This document shows, piece after piece, positions 34,198 through 45,200 of a DNA stretch of 64,000 bases (position 1 is the stretch's first letter; each line of letters begins with the position of its first letter). The stretch is taken from contig JAPEUQ010000007.1 of NCBI GenBank assembly GCA_027946365.1, forward strand, positions 434,001 to 498,000. Reading direction: 5' to 3'. A model generated the notes under the pieces. It did not search any database. It was not told the origin of the DNA and saw only the letters and a program-made list of their open reading frames with translations. This DNA comes from Kalmusia sp. IMI 367209. Taxonomy: Eukaryota > Ascomycota > Dothideomycetes > Pleosporales > Didymosphaeriaceae. The translations under genes and the position numbers were made by a program.

Positions 34198-35597
34198 ATG
34201 TCCGCCGCTCTCCGCACATCCCTCAGAATGGCTTCACGGCCACAACAGCGGCTCGCCAGCATACAACGCCAGTTCAGCTCATCCGCGCCGCAGAGGAAAG
34301 AAGTTCGGGATGCTTATATTTTGAGCGCAAGTCGGACGCCGACGGGTGTGGTATGTTATACTCCCAAACAGATATGACCTCAAGATTGACACGATATAGT
34401 TCAACGGCGCTTTCACCACCGTCTCCGCAACCCAGCTCGGTGCAACCGCCATAAAGTCCGCCCTCGAAAAGTCCAAAGTCCCCATATCCTCGATCGACGC
34501 CGTATACATGGGCAACGTGCTCAGCGCCGGCGTTGGGCAAGCTCCCGCCCGACAAGCCGCCATCTTCGCGGGGCTCCCCACCAACATCGAAGCAACAACC
34601 GTGAACAAGGTGTGTGCATCGGGTCTGAAGGCCGTCAATCTGGCGGCGCAGAGCATCGAACTTGGTCAAGCGGAGGCACAGGTCGCAGGCGGCTTTGAGA
34701 ATATGACGAGGGTGCCGTATTATCTGAATAGGGCGAGTCAGCAACCGCCGTTTGGGCACCAGCAGCTGCAGGACGGGCTAATTGGGGACGGGCTGTGGGA
34801 TGTGTATAATCAAATTCATATGGGCAATTGTGCGGAGAACACAGTCAAGAAGTACGACATCTCGCGGGAAGAGCAGGACGAGTTCGCTATTCTGACGTAC
34901 AAGCGCGCACAAGCGGCGTGGAAAGCTGGACTCTTCAAGGACGAGGTTGCGCCTGTGACGGTCAAGTCCAAGAAGGGTGAGACGATTGTCTCCGAGGACG
35001 AGGGATACAATAAGTTGAAGCTAGAGAAGGTACCGACGCTGAAGCCGGCGTTTGTGCGAGATGGAAGCGGTAGCGTCACGGCGGCTAACAGCTCAGCATT
35101 CAGTGACGGTGGGTCTGCGCTCGTGCTCGGCAGCAAAGAGATCGCACAGCAGTATGGGAAGGACAGTCGTGTGCTTGCAAAGATCATCACATACGCCGAC
35201 GCTGCGATGGGTAGGTCCAATCCACATCCAACTTGAACCCCACTGCTGACTAGCTATAGACCCGATAGACTTCCCTATTGCCCCTGCTGCCGTAGTCGAG
35301 AAACTTCTAGCTCAATCCGGCCTCTCCAAATCCGACATCTCCATCTGGGAATTCAACGAAGCCTTCGCCGCAGTCATCAAGGCCAACGCTAAGATCCTCG
35401 GACTCGGCGTCGACAACGTGAACCCACGCGGCGGTGCCATTGCGCTGGGCCACGCGCTCGGCAGCTCCGGCAGTAGAATTTTGGTCACGCTGCTACACCA
35501 GCTGGAAGTGGGACAGTACGGCGCTGCAGCGATCTGCAACGGCGGAGGTGCGGCGACAGGTATCATTGTGCAGAGAGTGGCACCGGATCAGCTATAG
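34198..35597 (+). CDS. ERG10: Acetyl-CoA C-acetyltransferase (acetoacetyl-CoA thiolase), probably mitochondrial
   Basis: Three exons: 34198-34350, 34400-35210 and 35260-35597; both introns are 49 nt (GTATGT...ATAG and GTAGGT...ATAG). The product is 433 aa. It condenses two acetyl-CoA to acetoacetyl-CoA, or the reverse, in ketone, isoleucine or sterol-precursor metabolism. The thiolase fold is clear: RTPTG at the start of the core, the nucleophilic Cys in [29 protein letters not shown], the catalytic His in [14 protein letters not shown] and the second Cys in CNGGGAATG. The extra N-terminal 35 residues are Arg/Ser/Gln-rich without acidic residues until RKEVRDAY, consistent with a mitochondrial presequence, so the mitochondrial paralogue is more likely than the cytosolic one. 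The first ATG of the frame is at 34198. Confidence 0.95.
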
Positions 35598-35771
35598 ATG
35601 CTTAAAAGATTGATTTGGTAAGCAAGGCGTATTGGTGTAAATTAGGTAGGCAAAATGTAAATGTATGACTTTGACGTTCATACTCGTCTTGATCCTCTCT
35701 GGTTACGCTTCTTCTAGCTTCTCAAAGGGGGTATGACCGGGAATTGGGAAAGAAGAGCAAAAATTCATGTA

Positions 35772-35852
35772 CGACGTGGACCAGATTCGAACTGGCGATC
35801 CCGAGGGAACAAGATTTCAAGTCTTGCGCAATAACCACTCTGCCACCACGCC
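35772..35852 (-). tRNA. tRNA-Ser(UGA)
   Basis: An 81-nt cloverleaf on the minus strand. The acceptor stem GGCGTGG pairs with CCACGTC (one G-U), with discriminator G as expected for serine. The anticodon stem CAAGA/TCTTG encloses the loop CTTGAAA with anticodon TGA. A long variable arm (CCC-TC-GGG) and a T arm with the loop TTCGAAT follow. No intron. It sits 175 bases downstream of the thiolase gene. Confidence 0.95.
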
Positions 35853-36389
35853 TATCACATCACCAACTTTAACCTTTGACGGTTTTTAATGGATTGTTGG
35901 AGCCGAGAAATAGATATATCCGGGAAAAGAGGGCAGGACGTGTTTGTTTACGTGGATTCAGATCTGAAGCTGGGCATGGTGGGACGAATACGGGTACGTG
36001 CAGCTATGAGGTGGGAAGATGCATAATGCGGCGGTACAGGACAACGATGGGGCCAATAACTGATCATGGTTCAAGGTATAGGAAGAGCAAGAAAAATGGA
36101 GATGATCATACAGCCTGGAATGATGATCGAGGGGATTTTGTTGATATGTTCATTTAGCTGATACTTCGTACAGATGCAGAGCATCATCATGACCATGAAT
36201 GATTGGGCGCCTGATGGCGTTCCCATCCTCCTTTACCACTTGAAGTCGCTCTTACACATGAGACTGTTGCTAGTATGGCTTCAATTCCAGTGACTGCAGG
36301 CAGCACATTGGGTTTCTCCGTGACATATGTAGACAAAGCTCCCGTGTGCAGCCCCCACCCATTTTCCCCCCTTGAATCGAGAGTCAGTT

Positions 36390-36910
36390 TGGTGTGGTAA
36401 TAGAAAGAAAATGAGGAGTAGTTTCCATAGCCTCATCCTTCCATTTCTACCCGAGGCAGGACCATCCCACTCCTCCAATAGCTTTTTGATCCACAACCTA
36501 ATCTCCAGCAAAGCGTCTGCACGTTCGAAGTTCTAAGGGCTTGTGCTGTTCCGCACTCTGACTTCCAATTTCAGTCGAGATTGATTAATTGGGGAAGTGT
36601 GATGCTGGAAAGGTAAGAGAGGAGTAGGGGTTTATAGCTCCATCTTTGAGTTTCTACCGGCCAAAAGATCATATGGCACATTTTCACATTTTGTTATACA
36701 ACAGCACAAATCCCAAGATAGCATGTTTCTTTTCTTTATTCGATTTTGAGAAGCTCATGCAATCAGGGGTATTGCTTGGGACTTTTCGTCAAATCCAATA
36801 GGCCACAGAGGTGTAGTTTTGTGGAAGAGGAGGAACGGCTTATATTCCTCATTCTTCCATTTCCGCCAAACGCAGGGTTCTGCCTCAGTTAAGGCGAAGT
36901 TTTAGGACTC
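36390..36910 (+). repeat. Three diverged tandem units of about 207 bp
   Basis: GAGGAGTA at 36413, GAGGAGTA at 36619 and GAGGAGGA at 36827 each begin a block that continues with a TTATAGCCTCATC-like stretch and CTTCCATTTCTACC or close variants. Spacing is 206 and 208 bases. The sequence between the blocks is more diverged. Confidence 0.55.
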
Positions 36911-38593
36911 CAGTGCAACGCAAATTTCACATGACATGTTTGTTTGAGACATTGGAGAGGACTTATACATGATGCAGTTGCAAAAGTTTTCAGTCAAAGA
37001 CCAAATATTGCGAGAAATGCGATGACCTCAACGTTAAATAGGTGGCTTACGTACCATGAATATTTGGCGCCAGTCAAAGTATAGACTTAAGTAATCAGGT
37101 TTCAAAACGTAAGTGAAGCGTGAGCAAGTAGAACCATAGAAGAACATGGACCTTGCCGAAAGTCACTTCTGCAGGCAAAGCTTTGAAGGAATACCATTGT
37201 CTCCAACATGAAACCTGGGATCTGGCTCTTGATTTCCTTGATGGAAGCTGCTTAAACATGGTAGCTTACTTGATATATTCGAGTGAGTATTTAGTACAAG
37301 CTGACAGAGTCGAACATGAGCGTTTCATGGTCGGATTTTGACGCGTTTAAAAGACTGGATGACAGAAATATCATCATACAGAGTTTTTTCCCCATGAAGT
37401 ATCACTCCTAAGCTGTAACATTTTCCACTTTGAACGGCGTGGCGAAGATGCAGGCCACGAATCTATGTTCTACCCCACAAAGTTACTTCTCTAGTCCCGC
37501 GCAGCATATGATGATCTCGTCTTGATCCTGAGGACACACAGACAATTATATGAATGACATTACCTCTCCTTTCAGAACCCTTCACATCATTAGCGACCAA
37601 ATACTTTCCTCATCCACCACAGCACACCAGTCCTCTTCTCAATTTTTCAGACAACCCCAAACCCATACATCGAACTTTGATCCGTATATATTTAGACAAC
37701 ATCTAAATAGATGGATTCTACTATCCTGACTTTTAGACTACCATCAATGATAGAGATGTAAAAGTGAACATTCCAGACCGGGGAATACAGCCCAATCTAT
37801 ACAATCCACCCAATACGCACTGAATTCTAACACGATGAAGATATCTGTCTCATTTTAGATATACCCTTCAGGTGCAACGTATGTTTTTCCTTTCTCTAGT
37901 ATCTTAGGCATACCTAGATCCGCACATGATGATCTCTTCTACGAATCTTAAGACGTCCTTCCTCCTGATCTTATAGACTCCTATGTTTGATAGAGGATGA
38001 AGTGTGAAGATCTTAAAATAAACATAGAAGCCTTGCTTTCATACCCCACCGACACTAATTTATCCTCACATAAAGGTCATATCCGCGAGTTTCATTTACT
38101 CTAACGCACCATCCCCAGTATCAAACGCTGCCTCATCTCTCAGTCTAATATAGCCCTTAAATGCTCAGTTCTAGGACCTTAGACAGACTGAGGCGCACGC
38201 ACGATGTCTTCTCGCAGATTTTAAGCCCTTTAAGTATCTTGGGTTAAATTCTTGGTTTTTTATTATCTTCCATATTCCCACCACACCATTCTCTTCCACG
38301 CCGAGGTACTCCTATTACAGTAAAACATGCGTTCGGTCCCTATAGTGTAATAAAAACTAGACTCTCACATACAATTATGATACTGTCTATTCTAAAGTAC
38401 TTCTTGAATTAAAGCCTACCCAACTTTTATTTTAATCAACACAGGAAGAAAAACTGTGAAGCTCATAAGCACGCTTCACAAACAATCTTTGGTAATTCAG
38501 TAGCGCTCAGGTATCTACGCAAATACCGTGGTGTTACCCTCACTGTCCTTGCTATTCTCTTTCCGCACGGTATATGAGGTGTTGCGATGTGGT

Positions 38594-38945
38594 GTTTTAG
38601 ATAGACCTAGCTCCACCCATTTAGTTCACTGCTTCCATTCTTGTGGCATATTTACGCGAAGCATGTTTTTCTTCTTATTCCTCTTTTTTTAACCCCCCCT
38701 CCCCCCGCCAAGGAGGTTAGAGGATGTGTGAAAATCACAAGCACTCACTCGGAAGCAAAATTTCAAGCTTCATTAACGCGGCTTAACTCCCAGGCAATGA
38801 AGCCGAAGCCGAAGTCTTTAGTACTTCCATCATACTATTTCCTAGCCAATCGAGTTGCCTCGCAGTCCAGCACAGCACATTCAGTCCTTATTCCGTCCTT
38901 TTTAGACAAACCCAGCTCCACACATAGATTTTTTGAAAGCTGAGT
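38594..38945 (+). repeat. Degenerate repeat with TTTTAGAYA...GCTCCAC motif
   Basis: GTTTTAGATAGACCTAGCTCCAC at 38594, split by two substitutions from TTTTTAGACAAACC...GCTCCAC at 38899, gives a spacing of 305 bases. A second word, TGTGAAxxTCAxAAGCAC, occurs at about 38455 and 38728. Related words recur at 48.3-48.6 kb. Confidence 0.4.
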
Positions 38946-39305
38946 TTCTACAATCCCTCATTTTCAGGATAATCAATGTTTTTTCAGTCCTCTCCGGAGA
39001 AAGAGCAAGCGTGAAGCAGGAACAAAGGAAGCGTCTCAGCTTTTATACCCAGCGATCGATCACTGACGAACTCTTTCGTCACATGCTCTGGCTCTTGCAT
39101 GCGCACACGTAACTTAGAAGCATCACCTGTTAAGGACCGCCATGTCCACGTGCACAAGCTTGCCCCCTTACAGTCCACCCTCCTTTAAAAAATCACACAA
39201 GCAACATCTAGTTCCACTCTCTCGCAGATCAGGCAAACAGCTTTCCAGCATAACACACGAAAAATAACTTCAAATTAAATAGCTAATACAACGAGACGAA
39301 GAAAA

Positions 39306-41020
39306 CTACCTCCCCTCCAACCTCAACCGATCCCTCATCCGCCCCTCATCTCTCCTCGCCCCCAAAAACCACACGCAACTGATCCAGCACAATACAACCC
39401 CCGTCCAGCTATGGCTCGGCATCTTGAACGCGCTCAACATGACCAGCTGAAACGCAGTCCTCGGTACCGCAATGAAAGTCGCCGTAAGCGGGCTCGTCGC
39501 CTTGACAAGCAACAACGTCGATGCAAAAACGGCAAAGCTCCCCAACGCCCCACACCAGATCATCAGCCAGAAGAACGGCAAGTCCAGAAACGGGAGGTTG
39601 TGCACAATTTTGCCGATGCCGCCGGAAAAGAGGACGATGGGGGTGAGCAGCATGATGGAAAGGAGGGAGGTATAATGCAGGACGCGGTAGTAAGCGCGGG
39701 TTTCTTCGCGGTTAGATGCGGAGTCGTCGGCAGAAGAGGGGTAGCCTGTGAGGACGTCGCCTTGGGGGACGAGGTTGGCGACTTGGGTGCGGTACGTGCG
39801 CAGGAGGAAGATGGGGTAGAGGGCGACGAAGAGGGAGGAGAAGACGCCGGCGACGATGGAGTCGGGGGTCACGCGTTGGTGGGAGCGGTAGGAGGCAAAG
39901 GAGAGGAAGAGGGTGGCAATGAGGGCGGAGGAAAGGGTCGAGGCGCTATGGTTTTCCTTTTGGATGACGCAGGAGAAGATTAGGGAGAAGGGTACGACTG
40001 GGATGCGCGCAAGTTGGTATACGGGAAGCGGGGCATAGCTGTCGCATGTTAGCCAGAGACTTGGGGATGTGCAGCATACTTACGCAAAGGAGATGTTGCT
40101 GAGCAGCACCTTGAAGCAGAAGATGATTGCCAGTGGGAGCACCTGCTTCGCCACTTGCCAATCAAACTCGAAGAGACCACCGCCAGCAATACCTCCTGAG
40201 CCATTTGTCAACCACTTCCCGATCCTCAAGATTGTGGACTGTGGCTTGTTCGAGTTTCTGAAAGATCCTCCAGCGGGTGCAACAGGGTATGCAGGTGCCA
40301 CGGCGGCACCTAAACCCAGCCTACGAAGAGGATTACCCAAGCCGCGCGTGAGGCTTGAGAAGCCTATGAGAAGAACGTGCGTGAGCAGCAGTTGGACGTA
40401 GGTCCCTGTGAGCGGGAAGGGAAATCTGGTCCGGTAAGCAAGCATCGCAATTAATTGCCAAACATTGCTCACTTGTAGACACCCGTCAGCATGATGAAGC
40501 GGTTCATGAGCAGCAAGCCAAACCCGCATCCACCGACCCAGAAGACCAGCAATGCCACATAGACCTGCCAGCCCAACCACGTGCCAAAAAAGAAGCCCCC
40601 CAGGCCACCTTCTCTCCACACGCCCCTGCCTGAATGTCCTCCTCTTCCCACATCATGGCTCACCAGCGGCCTTATGCTATCCGCGGGCTCGAAGTCATCG
40701 TCCTCATCCTCGCTCTGCACTGCGCTTCGACTGCGTGGGTATGGCGATGTGGAGCGGCTGCTGATATCTATAAGCGGCACCGCGGGCTGCAGCTCCGAGA
40801 GCGAATTCTTGCTCGAATGGCTCGTCCGTGAGGCGTCCATCTGTGCGTATTGTTCTATGTCGGAATGGTCTGTATCATCGAGCGAGCTGGCGCTGTTCTT
40901 GCGGCGAGTTTTGTAGCTGTCTGATTTCTTCGGCAGGTCGCGCGCGACGTTGCTTAGGTAGGAGAAGGCGGGGCGGAAGATGTTGTTGGCGGTGCGCGTG
41001 AAGGGGCGCGAAGAATTCAT
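39306..41020 (-). CDS. Nucleotide-sugar/triose-phosphate-type transporter (SLC35-like)
   Basis: Three exons: 41020-40473, 40425-40084 and 40038-39306, with introns of 47 and 45 nt. The product is 540 aa. The first ~135 residues are Ser- and acid-rich and probably cytosolic and disordered. About ten hydrophobic segments follow, starting with VYVALLVFWVGGCGFGLLLM. The segment IFCFKVLLSNISFAYAPLPVYQLARI, read across intron 2, matches the pattern in which drug/metabolite-superfamily transporters carry a Lys near a bulky TM helix. The C-terminal half has LLVKATSPLTATFIAVPRTAFQLV, read as two parts, typical of the repeated EamA/TPT half. It is likely a Golgi or ER antiporter of nucleotide sugars; the substrate is not readable. 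An alternative ATG at 41122 would add 34 residues. Confidence 0.85.
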
Positions 41021-42019
41021 GGTGCCCGCATTGCAGCGGAGAGGAAAAGAGACATGGTGGCTTGTGAGGCGGTGATGATTGTCGTCGTACCAGAAGGAGT
41101 AACTCTGGGGCTGTGGCTGCATACAAGGTATGCGTGGCTTGGCGTGGCAGGGGCGGCGATCCTCATAACCTCCGCCCCACTACCAGTTGTTCTTCGCTAT
41201 GCATTGCATTATTCTTCAACAGCAAGTTCAAATTCACTGGGGTAGCGATATCCCTCAGAGGCGTAGTAGAATGAAACTTGACTTCGCAATCTGTACAAGA
41301 CCTTATGCTGCGTTCGCTTGCTCTATGTACGTGCAGGAGTGACTGCATTGGCTTCATCACCGCGGATGTCAGACTTCCACAACGCCCTGCCATTCTAATT
41401 CTTCTACAACCTTTGCAGTCCACTCCTAGTAGCGTCTCAATCTTACTATTGGATTGAAACATTTCACTTCCTCAACATTGCTTTGCCTGAGTAGGTATGG
41501 CGTGCAGAATCGACTTGATTTGGGAGTAATTCACCTAGGTGACCTAGCCCAGGCACACCTTCGCGACAACATCCTCAAGATCCTGATGATTAGCCTACGC
41601 TTCAGTGGGTGCCTTCTGGGAAGCCAAAGTCTGTTGCGACTGGGAGTCATAATTGGCCAGTTGAGCTGACGCTGCCGGTTGTACCTCTTACATACAGCCA
41701 TTCACTCAAGTGTCAGCGGTTTCGCTGCAATGATCTTCCCAAGAACAACCAGTAAATGTTTCAGGAAAATGGCATACGTTCCAGCCTGCGCTATTCGAAT
41801 TGTTGAAACCGCCATGGCCAGGCACTCAAAGCAGGATACAGTCCCCTCTTAGCAAACATACTTGCCCTCACCCTCACGACAGTCAATCTACAAGCAGCCT
41901 TCTGAAATATATGCATTCAAGATTGATTTTTCTATGGTCCGATCGTTTCCGATGTCAATCAGGTCTTCCAATTTGTTCACTACTACGCCTAGGCGAACTT
42001 TCACAGCTACCGAGAAGCG

Positions 42020-42364
42020 TTGCTTAGAGATTTCTATCTCATCGCCGGTTTTATGTGTGTGAAGTGCCTTTGCCATCTCCCAGTTGAAGAAAATATGAGG
42101 TCAAGGAATGCTGGCAACAGCTCATCGGAGCATAGCGAGTTCTCGAGAGATAGAGAGTTCTTGGAGAAGAGAGAAATCCCAGAGGATGCGGAGTCCCCGA
42201 GCAAAGAGAGTTCTTGGGAGGATAAAGAGTTCTCAGATGACGAATACATCCCTTCATATCTACATACAAGAGCGCACTCAAGAGTACGTTGCAGAATCCT
42301 CCATCTGCCGCATATGCAGGCGAATTCTTGCATGAAGATTATCGATCCACTAGGAGCCAGCTAA
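42020..42364 (+). CDS. Possible small or partial gene with acidic hexapeptide repeats
   Basis: A 114-codon frame; the likely start is MRSRNAGNSSSEHS. Six 6-residue acidic units (EFSRDR, EFLEKR, EIPEDA, ESPSKE, SSWEDK, EFSDDE) are followed by a basic, Cys-containing tail, RVRCRILHLPHMQANSC, that looks protein-like. I do not recognise the family. It could be one exon of a larger or decayed gene, because upstream frames at 41862-42062 also look partly protein-like but cannot be joined with confidence. Confidence 0.25.
   Translation: MLRDFYLIAGFMCVKCLCHLPVEENMRSRNAGNSSSEHSEFSRDREFLEKREIPEDAESPSKESSWEDKEFSDDEYIPSYLHTRAHSRVRCRILHLPHMQANSCMKIIDPLGAS
42137..42244 (+). repeat. 18-bp minisatellite, six units
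   Basis: Six consecutive 18-bp units begin at 42137, 42155, 42173, 42191, 42209 and 42227, most starting GAGTTCT or a one- to three-base variant. The period is a multiple of three and stays in the frame of the small ORF that contains it. Confidence 0.7.
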
Positions 42365-43041
42365 CCCAAAGACTACACAGGGTTACATTCCGAGGTAGTC
42401 AACCCCTTGGATCCCACGAACTGTGCCCGTCGCTCAGCCTGATATTACGCATTCAGAAGTTATCAAACTGATGCGATCCTTGGTCGGAAGACATTCGCAG
42501 CTGAAAAGATTTTAACAGGACAGCATGGGGCTTTGTATGTCGAGGGCGAAGTAATTAACGGCTAGGGGTTACAGGTCGTACGTATTGATTGGAGGTTGCA
42601 GAGTGGTATGCGAGTATGCTAGGACGATGTTCGCGTGTGGGCGGTGGGAGGGGTATTGGGAATGTTGGCTTGAGGAGGGTCTGAAGCCTTTTTGGATGAG
42701 TCTGCGAGGGCTTTGATGATGGAGGAGCTGTGGTGTTCAAGGTGAAGCATATACTTGGTTCGCGTCGCGCTCTGCAGGGAAGATTGGTGTACTCTTCACG
42801 AAGACGAGGACAAAGGTGATTCTGGATATGATATGTATGCATAAATCTATATAAATCACGTTCGAATAGAACCCTCTTTGCTTTTTCTTTTTGGTTTTAG
42901 TGAATGCTCGGATACCTCTTTGCGCCAAAACCCCCTACCAGCCTAGACGTCGTCCAACTCTTCAACACCTACATCTTTACCTCTGATTCCATCCGCACCC
43001 TACGCCATCTACGTCGAGACCAGGAGCCCAGCCGTTCCTCT

Positions 43042-43809
43042 TCAGACCTGCATTCTCTCCAACATCCTGTGACGCACCCGTGCCGTAATCATCCCAAGGA
43101 AGAACACGACCGGGACACCGACGCCGATTCCCACGCCCAGACCGGTAGCAGTTATGCGCTCTATGTGCGCCTCGCATTCAGGGTCGCCGTCGTCCCTCAA
43201 GGTGATGTGGAAGTAGTGCGAGCGGAAGGACGAGAGTCGCGTGTCATTCGGTACGGCATTGCGCAGGTAAAAGTAGAAGGTGTGTGATAGAGCCAAGTTA
43301 AAATGTGCGGCTGAGACGGTCCAATTCCAGGCGGGGTATGCGGAAGAGAGACCCACGGAGCCGTCGGCTGTGAGATGTCAGCGCATATGTTGCAGAGTTG
43401 CGGTCGGGAATCATACGGTATGTGTTTAAATCACTGCCCCCTGTGATGTATCAGTATCTTTGTCGTAGACTTGCGTCCCAGGATACATACTGTATAAAGG
43501 GGAAAGTCTGCTGTAGTTTGGGCCTTTATTCACGACCTGAACTAGATAGAGCTCGTATTGGGCGTAAGGCTCATTGACATAGTCCCAACGAATTGTCTGC
43601 GTGGATCCGTTCAGCCAGACAGGATTGTGCTCCCAGTCTCGTCCGAGTTTCTCGTTGGTGGCAGCGGGGGGGTTGGTGAAGAAGCCTTCTTCCGGGCGTC
43701 CCCAAAATTCGTAACATAGTTCCGCAGAGGGCAGGCCATGAGTGAGATTAAGTTGGGCGGCAGATAAGTCCGCTAAAAGGAGGAGGATGTTCAAAATGGA
43801 AAGCAGCAT
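43042..43809 (-). CDS. Secreted or single-pass membrane glycoprotein, uncharacterised
   Basis: Three exons: 43809-43491, a 24-nt exon 43440-43417 and 43367-43042, with introns of 50 nt (GTATGT, CTGAT branch, ACAG) and 49 nt (GTATGA, CTGAC, ACAG). The product is 222 aa. It has an N-terminal signal peptide (MLLSILNILLLLADLSAAQ), an ectodomain of about 165 residues and one transmembrane segment (GVGIGVGVPVVFFLGMI), followed by a short basic tail (RVRHRMLERMQV). The ectodomain carries several N-glycosylation sequons (NLT, NGS, NYS, NWT, NDT) and a beta-rich TIRWDYVNEPYAQYELYLV segment, similar in style to Ig/FN-like fungal surface domains. Type I plasma-membrane topology with a role in surface sensing is a guess. 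The tiny middle exon is required to pass the stop at 43426. Confidence 0.75.
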
Positions 43810-43939
43810 CTTGATGATCGGTTGACGACAAGCGAGGAAAGAGGATGAGCAGAGACAGCTTTATGAAATGGTCAGTCTTGTTTGTAGCCTTCATCCGGTG
43901 ACTTGACCTGCGCCACTTTTGTGCTTCATTGTGCAGGTT

Positions 43940-44215
43940 GAGGTATCAGTTGTGTCCCATCACGACGACTACTGGGCTGGACAAGTCACGGGTGTGATCA
44001 ATGCCATGTCAAAGTGTTGATTGTGTCCTGTCAGGACGACTGTTTGATTGTAGAAATTATGAGATGCGATCGAGGCTATGTCAATGTGTTGGTTGTGTCC
44101 CATCAGAAAGACGGCTTGAACGGACATTTTGCGAGTGGAATCACGGCTACGTCAAGATTGTCCCATTAGAACGACTACTTGATTGGAGAAGGGATTGAGG
44201 TTATGCCAACATGTG
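43940..44215 (+). repeat. 71-72-bp tandem repeat, about four units
   Basis: The word TTGTGTCCYRTCA recurs with TGTCC(C/T) at 43953, 44024 and 44096 (71 and 72 apart), and a fourth, 9-base-shorter unit has it at 44159. Each unit continues with a GACGACT-like word, then a TTGATTG(T/G)AGAA-like word, then GGCTATGTCAA or a variant. Divergence between units is roughly 20-30 percent by eye. Confidence 0.75.
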
Positions 44216-45122
44216 TTCCGCACATTATGTTAGACTCGCAACCTTTCTTCGGTTCATTGCGTATGCTCATGTTGTACATCGTCAGACAATTCACGAATGG
44301 AACCCCTACTGGTAAAGTCTAAGAGCACACGAGTGGCGCTGGCGACGCTTGCGTCACTGAGCGTGTGGTCGATTCGAGGAGGAGTTGTTTGCCGGAAAGT
44401 ACAAACGGCATATGCAGCCAACCCAACAGAACAGCTCAGCTCACGGAGACTCAGCTCTGTAGTCGGTCGACGAGGCTGGCGTGACCAATGTGCTCCGGAA
44501 GAATTGTGCTGGCTGGCCGACTTGCTGCGGCCTAGTGCGGGGTTTTGATGCACCGAGCCGGGGCTTTGCTGTCATACAAACTATTGAGGTTGCTCGCTCT
44601 CAAGTCGTGGCGGTGATCAGCTATTGTGCCTGGGCTGGGCGTGTTTGTGTCGTGATGAGAGGCTGGGAGAGGTCAAGCCGTATATTGTCTACCAGGACCC
44701 ATCACTCCTCGAGCGCACAGGGATGTTTAGGCGATCACATGCCGAGAGTAAGCGGCTGCAGCTACCAGCTCGCCGTCCAAGCTCCAGGCCCCACTCGCTC
44801 TTCCAAAGTCAACGCCTAGAGTTCCGATGGCGGACGAAAGCCGCAAATTATTTTGTCTTTCCACGTGGTGAGCATCAAAGCAGTGCATGATGACTATAGC
44901 ACTCTAGTAGGATCGCGCGCAGGGCAAGTCGCGCGCTGTAGGCCCGATTGTCAGTGTTTTGGACCCTGGCCCTGAGCGACCGCATGACATAGCCATAGCT
45001 CACTTTTCTGCCGCCGCACCTCCACCTCCGCTCTGCATTGCAAGCAGCTCACCAATCTGCACGAGATTGCTCCCAAGGAATACCAAGTCCCAGTTGCAGA
45101 TACGAGCCACGCGGCCCCAGAA

Positions 45123-45130
45123 CTTATATA
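45123..45130 (+). promoter_or_regulatory. Possible TATA element of the PGM-like gene
   Basis: CTTATATA lies 71-78 bases before the ATG at 45201, a workable distance for a short leader. Confidence 0.35.
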
Positions 45131-45200
45131 CGCCGCATGCGTCAGAGAAACGCTCCCAGCCCGCCGCTGCAGTGAGGCGTCGCGCCGCGCAGCTTGACCG

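Larger units (their letters stand above)
35853..39305. other. 3.4 kb gene-free tract with degenerate repeats
   Basis: No frame with protein-like composition or splice signals was found. Several stretches recur in diverged form: a unit of about 207 bp at 36.4-36.9 kb and motif groups near 37.65, 38.18, 38.6 and 38.9 kb. It may hold a decayed element or a satellite-like array. Confidence 0.5.
41021..43041. other. Intergenic, mostly without recognised genes
   Basis: 2 kb between the transporter and the membrane glycoprotein gene. The only item of note is a frame at 42020-42364 with an internal 18-bp minisatellite, listed separately. The rest shows no coding signal. Confidence 0.5.
43810..45200. 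other. Intergenic with a minisatellite
   Basis: Apart from the 71-72-bp tandem repeat near 44 kb, no gene was recognised. The region holds the divergent 5' regions of the glycoprotein and the PGM-like gene. Confidence 0.55.
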
